Shown here: piece by piece, positions 35,155-43,592 of the stretch | Position numbering within the stretch: position 1 is the stretch's first letter | Layout of the letters: each line of letters opens with the position of its first letter | DNA from: Acerihabitans sp047324305 | GTDB lineage: Bacteria; Pseudomonadota; Gammaproteobacteria; Enterobacterales; Enterobacteriaceae | DNA length: 64,000 nt | Direction of reading: 5' to 3' | NCBI RefSeq assembly: GCF_047324305.1 | Contig: NZ_CP178740.1 | Coordinates: 186,001 to 250,000 of the forward strand | Notes under the pieces: model-generated | The model's database searches: none | Told to the model about the DNA's origin: nothing | Seen by the model: the letters and a program-made list of their open reading frames with translations, nothing else | Made by a program: the position numbers and the translations under genes

Positions 35155-35756
35155 GAGCGCCCCATGGCACGGTATGCCCGCCAACACTTATCTCAAAGCA
35201 GACGTGTTCAAGGGAGAGCGTGCCAATGGGGTCGAATCGGGCATGATTTTCCCGCCCGACCGAGGCCCCGTGGCATGGTAGGCCCGCCAACACTTATCTC
35301 AAAGCAGACGTGTTCAAGGGAGAGCGTGCCTATGGGGTCGAATCGGGCATGATTTTCCCGCCCGACCGAGGCCCCATGGCATGGTAGGCCCGCCAACACT
35401 TATCTCAAAGCAGACGTGTTCAAGGGAGAGCGTGCCTATGGGGTCGAATCGGGCGTGGTGTTCCCGCCCGACCGAGGCCCCATGGCATGGTAGGCCCGCC
35501 AACACTTATCTCAAAGCAGTCGTGTTCAAGGGAGAGCGTGCCTATGGGGTCGAATCGGGCATGATTTTACCGCCCGACCGAGGCCCCGTGGCATGGTAGG
35601 CCCGCCAACACTTATCTCAAAGCAGACGTGTTCAAGGGAGAGCGTGCCTATGGGGTCGGATCGGGCGTGGTTTTCCCGCCCGACCGAGGCCCCATGGCAG
35701 GGTAGGCCCGCCAACACCGCTCTCAAAGCAGTCGTGTTCAAGGAAGAGCGCGCCTA
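35155..35756 (+). repeat. Tandem array 1: 106-bp unit, about 5.7 copies
   Basis: CCAACAC recurs at 35181, 35287, 35393, 35499, 35605 and 35711, exactly 106 bp apart. Units differ at only a few positions (CCAATGGGG or CCTATGGGG; GCATGATTTT, GCGTGGTTTT or GCGTGGTGTT). Each contains a dyad TCGGGC...GCCCGA. The array fills the whole gap between convergent yfcH and hisP, and its last partial unit runs into the hisP stop codon. About 80 bp of each unit is shared, inverted on the chromosome, with array 2. A segment of about 24 bp (AACACTTATCTCAAAGCAG and neighbours) is specific to this locus. Not coding: 106 is not a multiple of 3. Confidence 0.97.
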
Positions 35757-36527
35757 TTTGAGAGCGCCGGACAAGAATTGCTGCAACCGGGCGCTCTTCG
35801 GGCTCCCGAACACATCGGCCGGTGTCCCCTCTTCCTCGATAACCCCCTGGTGCAAAAATATAACGTGATTGGACACATGCCGGGCAAACTCCATCTCATG
35901 GGTCACCACCACCATGGTTTTACCCTCTTCCGCCAGCTTCTGCATAATACGCAGCACCTCGCCCACCAGCTCGGGGTCCAGCGCGGAGGTCGGTTCATCA
36001 AACAACAGCACATCCGGTTCCATCGCCAACGCGCGCGCAATGGACACCCGCTGCTGCTGGCCGCCGGACAGATTGATTGGATATTTCGCCTGGGCGCGCG
36101 CGTCAATGCCCACCTTATCCAGATACAGCACCGCCCGCTCGCGCGCCTCGCTCTTACTTAATCCCAACACCTGCACCGGCGCTTCCATCACGTTTTCCAG
36201 CACCGTCATATGGCTCCACAAATTAAAATGCTGGAATACCATGGTCAGCCGGGTCCGCAGCAGCTGCAGCTGTTTTTTATCGAACACTTTCAACTGCCCG
36301 TCCCGATCCCGCACCATATGGATATCGATATTATTGACGCTTATCGACCCCTCGCTCGGTTTTTCCAGGAAGTTGATACAGCGTAAAAACGTACTTTTAC
36401 CCGACCCCGAGGAGCCGATAATGCTGATAACATCCCCCGCGCGCGCCTCCAGCGAAACCCCTTTCAGGACTTCCTGATCGCCGTAGCGCTTGTGCAGCTC
36501 CTTAATCAACAGTTTGGTATCTTGCAT
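35754..36527 (-). CDS. hisP: Histidine/basic amino-acid ABC transporter ATPase HisP
   Basis: ATP-binding subunit of the HisQMP importer. The second ATG (36527) has AGGA at 7-bp spacing and gives 257 residues, identical to E. coli; the ATG 6 bp upstream is too close to its ribosome site. Walker A GSSGSGKST at 38-46, signature LSGGQQQR near 153, Walker B VLLFDEPTSALD near 172 and the switch His in VVTHEM are intact. The TAG stop lies inside the edge of tandem array 1, so the 3' end of the hisJQMP transcript enters the array. Confidence 0.97.
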   Translation of the reverse strand: MQDTKLLIKELHKRYGDQEVLKGVSLEARAGDVISIIGSSGSGKSTFLRCINFLEKPSEGSISVNNIDIHMVRDRDGQLKVFDKKQLQLLRTRLTMVFQHFNLWSHMTVLENVMEAPVQVLGLSKSEARERAVLYLDKVGIDARAQAKYPINLSGGQQQRVSIARALAMEPDVLLFDEPTSALDPELVGEVLRIMQKLAEEGKTMVVVTHEMEFARHVSNHVIFLHQGVIEEEGTPADVFGSPKSARLQQFLSGALK

Positions 36528-36551
36528 AGTCATATCCTGCGCGTAATGGGA

Positions 36552-37259
36552 TTATTGCGGCTTAACGTGGCGCAGCCAGCGTTTTTCCGCCCGGCGAAAC
36601 AGCCCTATCAGCACAAAAGAGATCATCAGGTAAATCACCGCCGCGATACCGAAGGCGTAAAAAGGCTGGTAGGTCGCCGCGTTGATATCGCGTGCAATCT
36701 TCAGCACGTCGGGAACCGTGGCGGTAAAGGCCAGGGCGGTGGAGTGCAGCATCAGGATCACCTCGTTACTGTAGGCCGGGATGGCGGTACGCAGCGCGGA
36801 GGGCAGGATGATGCAACGGTACAGCTTAAACCAGGTGAACCCATAGGCCCGCGCCGCCTCGATTTCGCCGTGCGGCACCGCGCGAATGGCGCCCGCGAAG
36901 ATTTCAGTGGTATAGGCGCAGGTATTCAGCGTCAGCGCCAGTATGGTGCAATTCAGGCCGCTGCGAAAAAAAGCGTTAAGCATATCCGTGCCGCGCACAA
37001 TCTCCAGACTGTACATGCCGGAATAAAATACCAGCAGTTGCACATACAGCGGCGTACCGCGAAAGATATAGGTAAACAGCCAGACCGGGAAACGCACCCA
37101 GGGACGCGGGGACACGCGCGCCACCGCCATAAAAACCGCCAGCACCCCGCCGATAACCACGGAAGAAATCAGCAGCCACAGTGTTACCGCCAGTCCGGTA
37201 AAACGATAACCGTCGCTCCATAACAAAGCCGGACCATATTGCCGCAGGATCTCAATCAT
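36552..37259 (-). CDS. hisM: Histidine/basic amino-acid ABC transporter permease HisM
   Basis: Inner-membrane permease subunit pairing with HisQ in the histidine/lysine-arginine-ornithine importer. It has 235 residues and about five helices. The EAA loop that docks on HisP is HGEIEAARAYGFTWFKLYR at about residues 130-150. Its start overlaps the hisQ stop by 4 bp (ATGA). It ends 24 bp before the hisP start. Confidence 0.96.
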   Translation of the reverse strand: MIEILRQYGPALLWSDGYRFTGLAVTLWLLISSVVIGGVLAVFMAVARVSPRPWVRFPVWLFTYIFRGTPLYVQLLVFYSGMYSLEIVRGTDMLNAFFRSGLNCTILALTLNTCAYTTEIFAGAIRAVPHGEIEAARAYGFTWFKLYRCIILPSALRTAIPAYSNEVILMLHSTALAFTATVPDVLKIARDINAATYQPFYAFGIAAVIYLMISFVLIGLFRRAEKRWLRHVKPQ

Positions 37260-37942
37260 AACTCGGCCTTCTTAACGCCCATGGAATAACGCCGGGTCAG
37301 CCATAACAGCACCCCGTTGGACAAGGTGGTGAAAATCAGGTAGACCACCCCCGCCACGATGGCGAAATAAAAGGGTTGATAAGTACCCTTGCCGGCCAGC
37401 TGCGTGGCCTTGACCACATCGTTAAGGCCCAGCAGCGAGACCAGCGCCGTGGCCTTGAGAATAACCTGCCAGTTGTTGCCGATACCGGGCAGCGCGAAAC
37501 GCATCATGGCCGGAAACATGATGCGGCGGAAAATCTGCGCGCCGGAAAAACCAAAGGCGGTGGCCGCTTCTATCTGGCCGCGCGGCACTGCCATAAACGC
37601 GCCGCGAAAGGTTTCGGTAAAATAGGCGCCGTAGATAAAACCAAGGGTAATGATGCCGGCCGCCATGGGGTCGATATCAATCTGGTCCATGCCGATGGCT
37701 TCGGTCAGGCTGTTCAGGGCGATTTGCAGGCCGTAGAAAATCAGCAGCATCAGCACCAGATCGGGTACGCCGCGAATGAGCGTGGTATAGCCGTCAAAAA
37801 TGCCTGCCAGGGTACGGCTGCGGGAAAGTTTTGCGCCGGCGCCGATCAGGCCGATGATTACCGAGAGCACCACCGACGTAAGCGCCAGCTCAAGGGTAAC
37901 CAGGGCACCGTTAATGATGAGTTGCGAATAACCATAAAGCAT
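37256..37942 (-). CDS. hisQ: Histidine/basic amino-acid ABC transporter permease HisQ
   Basis: Permease partner of HisM, 228 residues (E. coli HisQ 228). The EAA loop is RGQIEAATAFGFSGAQIFRR near residues 120-140, with about five helices. It is separated from the binding-protein gene by 75 bp containing a strong hairpin, a common way to make more binding protein than permease. Overlaps hisM by 4 bp. Confidence 0.96.
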   Translation of the reverse strand: MLYGYSQLIINGALVTLELALTSVVLSVIIGLIGAGAKLSRSRTLAGIFDGYTTLIRGVPDLVLMLLIFYGLQIALNSLTEAIGMDQIDIDPMAAGIITLGFIYGAYFTETFRGAFMAVPRGQIEAATAFGFSGAQIFRRIMFPAMMRFALPGIGNNWQVILKATALVSLLGLNDVVKATQLAGKGTYQPFYFAIVAGVVYLIFTTLSNGVLLWLTRRYSMGVKKAEL

Positions 37943-37980
37943 CGATCATATCCTGTCCTGGCGGAGGATAACAACTATTC

Positions 37981-37999
37981 GCCCGCGCAAGGCGCGGGC
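37981..37999. other. Stem-loop between binding-protein gene and hisQ
   Basis: Perfect 8-bp arms GCCCGCGC/GCGCGGGC with a 3-base loop, 18 bp after the hisJ stop, with no U-tract. The equivalent hisJ-hisQ junction in Salmonella carries a REP hairpin that protects upstream mRNA; the same role is inferred here. Confidence 0.7.
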
Positions 38000-38017
38000 A
38001 AACACAAAATGACAGGA

Positions 38018-38800
38018 TTAACCGCCGTACACGTCAAAATCAAAATACTGCTTGGCAAATTTATCGTAGGTCCCGTCTTTGCGCATCTCGGCAAAGGCTT
38101 TGTTCAGCGCGGCCTTCAGATCGGTTTCATCTTTACGCAGGCCCATGCCGGTGCCGACGCCGAAGAATTTATCGTCTTTAACCGCCGGACCGGCGAAGAC
38201 ATAGCCTTTACCGGCAGGCTGTTTCAGGAAACCTTCGCTGGCGGCCACTTCATCCTGGAACGCGGCGTCGACACGGCCGGCGGCCAGATCGGCATAGATC
38301 AGATCCTGGTTGGCATAGGCGACGACGTCAATGCCCTTCGGCGCCCAGTTGGCGTTGGCATAGGCTTCCTGGGTGGAGCCTTGCAGCACGCCGACGCGTT
38401 TACCCTTCAGGGCATCCAGGGTCGGGGTAATGGTGGTGCCGGCCTTGGCGATCAGGCGGGCATTGGCGGCATACAGCTTATCGGTAAAGTCGATTTCCTG
38501 TTCGCGTTTTTCAGTAATGGAGAGCGAAGAGATGATCGCGTCGATTTTTTTCGCTTTCAGCGAGGGGATCAGGGCGTCGAAATCACTTTCCACAAAGGTG
38601 CATTTAGCCTGGATGCGTTTGCAAAGCTCTTTGGCGAGATCAATATCAAAACCGACCAGTTCGCCGCTGGCATTTTTCGATTCGAACGGCGCATAGGTGG
38701 GATCGGTGCCGATTTTAATATTTTTGGGCACGGCGGCATACGCGCTGCCGGCAGCGGCCAGAGCAAATACCAGAGGAAGGACTTTAACCAGCTTATTCAT
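38018..38800 (-). CDS. hisJ: Periplasmic histidine / lysine-arginine-ornithine binding protein (HisJ/ArgT type)
   Basis: Periplasmic solute-binding protein feeding HisQMP, 260 residues with a signal peptide of about 22 residues (cleavage after GSAYA). E. coli and Salmonella have two adjacent paralogues, argT and hisJ; here there is only one. Its sequence is a mixture: DPTYAPFESK, LCKRI and DDKFFGVGTGMGLRK are HisJ-like, whereas ESDFDALIPSL, GSTQEAYANANW and VDVVAYANQDLIYADLAAGR are ArgT-like. The C-terminus KQYFDFDVYGG is typical of both. It may serve both ligand groups. Upstream lie a sigma54-type promoter and a probable NtrC site, as known for argT. Confidence 0.94.
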   Translation of the reverse strand: MNKLVKVLPLVFALAAAGSAYAAVPKNIKIGTDPTYAPFESKNASGELVGFDIDLAKELCKRIQAKCTFVESDFDALIPSLKAKKIDAIISSLSITEKREQEIDFTDKLYAANARLIAKAGTTITPTLDALKGKRVGVLQGSTQEAYANANWAPKGIDVVAYANQDLIYADLAAGRVDAAFQDEVAASEGFLKQPAGKGYVFAGPAVKDDKFFGVGTGMGLRKDETDLKAALNKAFAEMRKDGTYDKFAKQYFDFDVYGG

Positions 38801-38860
38801 ACATTACCCTCGGAATAATTTTAATTAGGCACACACCGTGATGTTTTCAGCGGAATGAGT

Positions 38861-38876
38861 TGCACTTTTCGTGCCA
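38861..38876 (-). promoter_or_regulatory. Sigma54 (-24/-12) promoter of the hisJ operon
   Basis: Minus strand TGGCAC-GAAAA-GTGCA matches the RpoN consensus TGGCAC-N5-TTGCA at all but one consensus base, with GG and GC exactly 12 bp apart. Transcription would start near 38850, about 50 bp before the ATG. Salmonella argT is a known sigma54/NtrC gene. Confidence 0.7.
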
Positions 38877-39035
38877 TTTCAGCGCATGTGGCCAATAGCC
38901 CGACCACCTGCGCACAAAACCGGCTGACCTGCTTATTTACTACCCGGGCCGGGGCGAACCCGCGCCGTTTCCAGCCTGAGGGCATAGCGTCAGGGCGCGT
39001 GCCGCGGGGCGGCTGCACCATAAAAAAACACAGCC

Positions 39036-39052
39036 TGATCACTATTGGTGCA
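39036..39052. promoter_or_regulatory. Probable NtrC enhancer site
   Basis: TGATCACTATTGGTGCA resembles the strong glnA site TGCACTATATTGGTGCA: the right half TATTGGTGCA is perfect, the left half partial. It is about 190 bp upstream of the predicted transcription start, a normal enhancer distance. Another TGCACCA half-site is at 39014-39020. Confidence 0.5.
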
Positions 39053-39157
39053 ATGTTATCAGAACGCGCCATCAGGTTGCGTCGCTATGCTGGAAACAAC
39101 CTATAAAAATGCCGGCGGCTTCACATCCCGCGAATAAATCCGGCAGGATTTTCACCG

Positions 39158-39730
39158 TCAGTTAGCGCCCTGCCAGCGCTGGAACAGGTCCTGCGGCAGC
39201 GCGATATCGAATTGGTCCAGCACCCGGTTGACGGTCTGGTCGACCACGTCGTGCAGGGTGACGGGACGGTGATAAAACGCCGGCACCGGCGGCATGATGA
39301 CGGCGCCCATTTCCGCGGCGGCGGTCATCAGCCGCAGATGGCCCACGTGCAGCGGCGTTTCGCGCACGCCCAGCACCAGGGTGCGCCGCTCTTTTAACAC
39401 CACGTCGGCCGCACGCGTGAGCAGGCCGTCGCTGTAGCTGTTGACGATGGCCGACAGGGTTTTCATTGAACAGGGCAGAATCACCATGCCGGCGGTGTGG
39501 AAGGAGCCGGAGCTGATATTGGCGGCAATGTCGCGGCAATCGTGGAACTCATCCGCCAGGGCCTGCAAATCGCGCACGCTGTAATCGGTTTCAAGCGCCA
39601 GCGTCTGGCGCGCGGCGTTGCTTAGCACCAGATGGGTTTCAATGCCGTCCAGCGCCTTGAGCACCTGCAGCAGCCTGATGCCATAAATGGCGCCGCTGGC
39701 GCCGGTAATACCGACGATCAGTCGTTTCAT
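39158..39730 (-). CDS. ubiX: Flavin prenyltransferase UbiX
   Basis: Makes prenylated FMN, the cofactor of the UbiD decarboxylase in ubiquinone synthesis. The ATG at 39730 with GGGAGAA upstream gives MKRLIVGITGASGAIYG and 190 residues (189 in E. coli); an upstream in-frame extension lacks homology. FMN/dimethylallyl-phosphate motifs include GITGASGAIYG (7-17), ISSGSFHTAGMVILPCSMKT (about 85-104) and LKERRTLVLGVRETPLH. Last gene of the cvpA-purF-ubiX cluster, 132 bp after purF. Confidence 0.96.
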   Translation of the reverse strand: MKRLIVGITGASGAIYGIRLLQVLKALDGIETHLVLSNAARQTLALETDYSVRDLQALADEFHDCRDIAANISSGSFHTAGMVILPCSMKTLSAIVNSYSDGLLTRAADVVLKERRTLVLGVRETPLHVGHLRLMTAAAEMGAVIMPPVPAFYHRPVTLHDVVDQTVNRVLDQFDIALPQDLFQRWQGAN

Positions 39731-39862
39731 GTCAGTTCTCCCTGTCGCGGACGCCGGATGGATCGGCGCCGCCCATAATAAAAACACCCGGCGCGTGTTA
39801 CCGCCCGGGTGCATATATCGTCTACCGGTTAACCGCCGGGGGATCGGTGCGGGTTGCGCCCC

Positions 39863-41380
<1,518 letters not shown>

Positions 41381-41401
41381 AATGTCATTTCCTCATCAGC
41401 G

Positions 41402-41902
41402 TTACCGAAGCGTGAGATGCTTGGGTAAGAAACTCGACGTGCTTTGCAGATAGTCGAAGAACCATCTGATAATACCGCTGAATTGCGGTATAAGCTGGGA
41501 CTGCTGCCAGTCCGCGCTCTGGGAGAAGCCGGTGAAGGTATCCAGGAAGAATAGCATGGCCGATACGACCAGTATGCCCCTGAGTGCGCCGAAACAGACG
41601 CCCAACACGCGGTCGGTGCCGGATAAACCGGTCCGCTCCACCAGAGAGCCAATCACGTAGTTGACGATTGCCCCGACGATCAGGGTAGCCACAAACAGCA
41701 AGGCAATCGCGATACCGTTACGAACCAGCTGATCTTCAAAGCGGGTAAAATAGATAGCAAGATAAACATAATAGTGGCTGGCCACAAAAAACGCACATGC
41801 CCATGTCACTAATGATAATGCTTCACGTATAAACCCGCGAATCAGACTTATCAGAGCAGAAAATACGATGATGCCAATAATGACGTAATCAACCCAGATC
41901 AT
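41402..41902 (-). CDS. cvpA: Colicin V production protein CvpA
   Basis: Inner-membrane protein needed for colicin V export in E. coli and for envelope/bile tolerance. It has 166 residues (162 in E. coli) with four hydrophobic helices: about 4-22, 28-46, 64-85 and 100-120. Start MIWVDYVIIGIIVFSALISL. It is first in the cvpA-purF-ubiX transcription unit, 57 bp downstream of a PurR operator. In E. coli dedD lies immediately upstream; here array 2 intervenes. Confidence 0.96.
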   Translation of the reverse strand: MIWVDYVIIGIIVFSALISLIRGFIREALSLVTWACAFFVASHYYVYLAIYFTRFEDQLVRNGIAIALLFVATLIVGAIVNYVIGSLVERTGLSGTDRVLGVCFGALRGILVVSAMLFFLDTFTGFSQSADWQQSQLIPQFSGIIRWFFDYLQSTSSFLPKHLTLR

Positions 41903-41959
41903 GCATGCATCCCTTGGTCATCCGCCCCGAAGCTGGTTCGCGGCGAATTCTATCAGAAA

Positions 41960-41975
41960 ACGAAAACGTTTGCGC
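41960..41975. promoter_or_regulatory. PurR operator of cvpA-purF
   Basis: ACGAAAACGTTTGCGC, or on the minus strand GCGCAAACGTTTTCGT, matches the PurR consensus ACGCAAACGTTTNCNT. The position 57 bp before cvpA agrees with the known E. coli purF operator. Confidence 0.9.
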
Positions 41976-42055
41976 AGCGGAATTCCTGCCCAAAGTTAAA
42001 TAAATAACGGCGATTAAAAAAAGCCAATCGCCGCAGGAAGATAGGCCGGCGACGA

Positions 42056-42756
42056 CACGCTCTCCCTTTAACACGCCTTGTGCAAGGACGGTGCTAGCGG
42101 GCCTACCGCGCCATGGGGCGCTCGGTCGGGCGGGAAAACCACGCCCGATTCGACCCCATTGGCACGCTCTCCCTTTAACACGCCTTGTGCAAGGACGGTG
42201 CTAGCGGGCCTACCGCGCCATGGGGCGCTCGGTCGGGCGGGAAAACCACGCCCGATTCGACCCCATTGGCACGCTCTCCCTTTAACACGCCTTGTGCAAG
42301 GACGGTGCTAGCGGGCCTACCGCGCCATGGGGCGCTCGGTCGGGCGGGAAAACCACGCCCGATTCGACCCCATTGGCACGCTCTCCCTTTAACACGCCCT
42401 GTGCAAGGACGGTGCTAGCGGGCTTACCGCGCCATGGGGCGCTCGGTCGGGCGGGAAAACCACGCCCGATTCGACCCCATTGGCACGCTCTTCCTTTAAC
42501 ACGCCTTGTGCAAGGACGGTGCTAGCGGGCCTACCGCGCCATGGGGCGCTCGGTCGGGCGGGAACACCACGCCCGATTCGACCCCATTGGCACGCTCTTC
42601 CTTTAACACGCCTTGTGCAAGGACGGTGCTAGCGGGCCTACCGCGCCATGGGGCGCTCGGTCGGGCGGGAACACCACGCCCGATTCGACCCCATTGGCAC
42701 GCTCTCCCTTTAACGCGCCCTGTGCAAGGACGGTGCGAGCGGGCCTGCCGCATATC
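42056..42756 (-). repeat. Tandem array 2: 107-bp unit, 6 full copies plus a partial
   Basis: CACGCTCT starts at 42056, 42163, 42270, 42377, 42484, 42591 and 42698, exactly 107 bp apart. Copies differ at very few positions (ACGCCTTGTG or ACGCCCTGTG; GAAAACC or GAACACC; CTCCC or CTTCC). Dyads inside the unit are TCGGGCG...CGCCCGA, GCGCCATGGGGCGC and CCTTGTGCAAGG. Taken as reverse complement, about 80 bp matches array 1; CTTGTGCAAGGACGGTGCTAG is specific to this array. It lies between dedD and the cvpA promoter and reaches to within a few bases of the dedD stop. Apparent ORFs through it are repeats of the same frame set and not genes. Confidence 0.97.
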
Positions 42757-42758
42757 TA

Positions 42759-43592
42759 TTACCGGGGCTGGTAAGCCCGCAGCTGGCCGCTCAGGCCGCT
42801 GAGCTGGTTCATTTCAGGCAGCGAGCTTTGCAGCTTTTGCTTCGATGCGTCCGGCCCGACGAAAATGCGTGTAATCTGCCCCGCCACCGGCGTCGACGGC
42901 ACGGTATAGACCCGGTAACCGGACAAGCGCAGCTTGCCGACAATTTCAGTTACCTTGGTCGCGTTTTTCAGCGCCCCGAGTTGCACTACCCAGGCTTGTC
43001 CCTGTGGCGCCTGTTCCGGGGTTTCCTTTTCCACAGGCTTAGGCGCGGCGACCGGTTTGGCTTCAGGGGCCGCTTCCGTGCGCGGCGCGACGGGTTTGGC
43101 CTCGGCGATTTCCGTGCGGGCCTCGGGTTTCGCGGCCGGCTTGGCCGGTTCCATGCGCGGCGCGGGCGCGGCGACGGGTTTGGCTTGCTCAGGTCGCGCG
43201 GTGGGTTTGACCGGCTCCTGGCGGGCGGCGGTGGTGGGTTTGGCCGGTGCGGCTTTTACCGTCTCGCGCGGCGGGGCCTTAGGCGCCGCTTTCACCGGCG
43301 GCGCGGCTGGCTGCGGGGCATCCGGCGTGTCGGAGTCGTCCGCATCCGGCGCCTGGCTGGCCTGCTCTACCGCCGCCCCCGCGCCTTCCGGCGGCTGGCT
43401 GGGCAGGGCCTGGTTGGCCTGCGGCGAGGCATCCGCCTCGTCGCTGTCGCCGGGTTTAGGCACCAGGGGAATAGCGGCAAACTCGTCCTGGTAGTGCTTT
43501 TTTTTGCCATCCAGCAGCCCGGGCAGGACAATAACCCCCAAGGCGACGATGATGATGGTTCCCACCAAGCGGTTTTGAAACTTACTCGCCAC
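42759..43592 (-). CDS. dedD: Cell-division protein DedD (SPOR domain)
   Basis: Septal-ring protein: an N-terminal membrane anchor (LVGTIIIVALGVIVLPGLLDG, about residues 9-28), a periplasmic linker, and a C-terminal SPOR domain (about 200-277, WVVQLGALKNATKVTEIVGK... ending LRAYQPR) that binds denuded glycan at the division site. The GTG at 43592 encodes MASKFQNRL as in E. coli. At 277 residues it is about 57 longer than E. coli DedD. The difference is in the linker, rich in Pro/Ala/Lys/Glu with repeated KPVA-type motifs. It overlaps the folC stop by 11 bp. Confidence 0.95.
   Translation of the reverse strand: MASKFQNRLVGTIIIVALGVIVLPGLLDGKKKHYQDEFAAIPLVPKPGDSDEADASPQANQALPSQPPEGAGAAVEQASQAPDADDSDTPDAPQPAAPPVKAAPKAPPRETVKAAPAKPTTAARQEPVKPTARPEQAKPVAAPAPRMEPAKPAAKPEARTEIAEAKPVAPRTEAAPEAKPVAAPKPVEKETPEQAPQGQAWVVQLGALKNATKVTEIVGKLRLSGYRVYTVPSTPVAGQITRIFVGPDASKQKLQSSLPEMNQLSGLSGQLRAYQPR

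Larger units (their letters stand above)
38801..39157. promoter_or_regulatory. hisJ-ubiX intergenic region
   Basis: 357 bp without a gene, downstream of ubiX and upstream of hisJ (both minus strand). It contains the sigma54 promoter and NtrC-like sites listed separately; I see no clear ubiX terminator. Confidence 0.6.

Noticed and set aside
35155..35756. CRISPR array
   Set aside because: The whole unit is conserved with no unique spacers, the period is too long, and no cas genes are near.
35164..35868. Open frames of 60-90 codons through array 1
   Set aside because: Same repeat artefact; the period of 106 bp shifts frame each unit.
42078..42753. Several 60-100-codon open frames through array 2 on both strands
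   Set aside because: They are the same frame repeated with the 107-bp period, have no ribosome sites or homology, and begin and end wherever the repeat phase allows.
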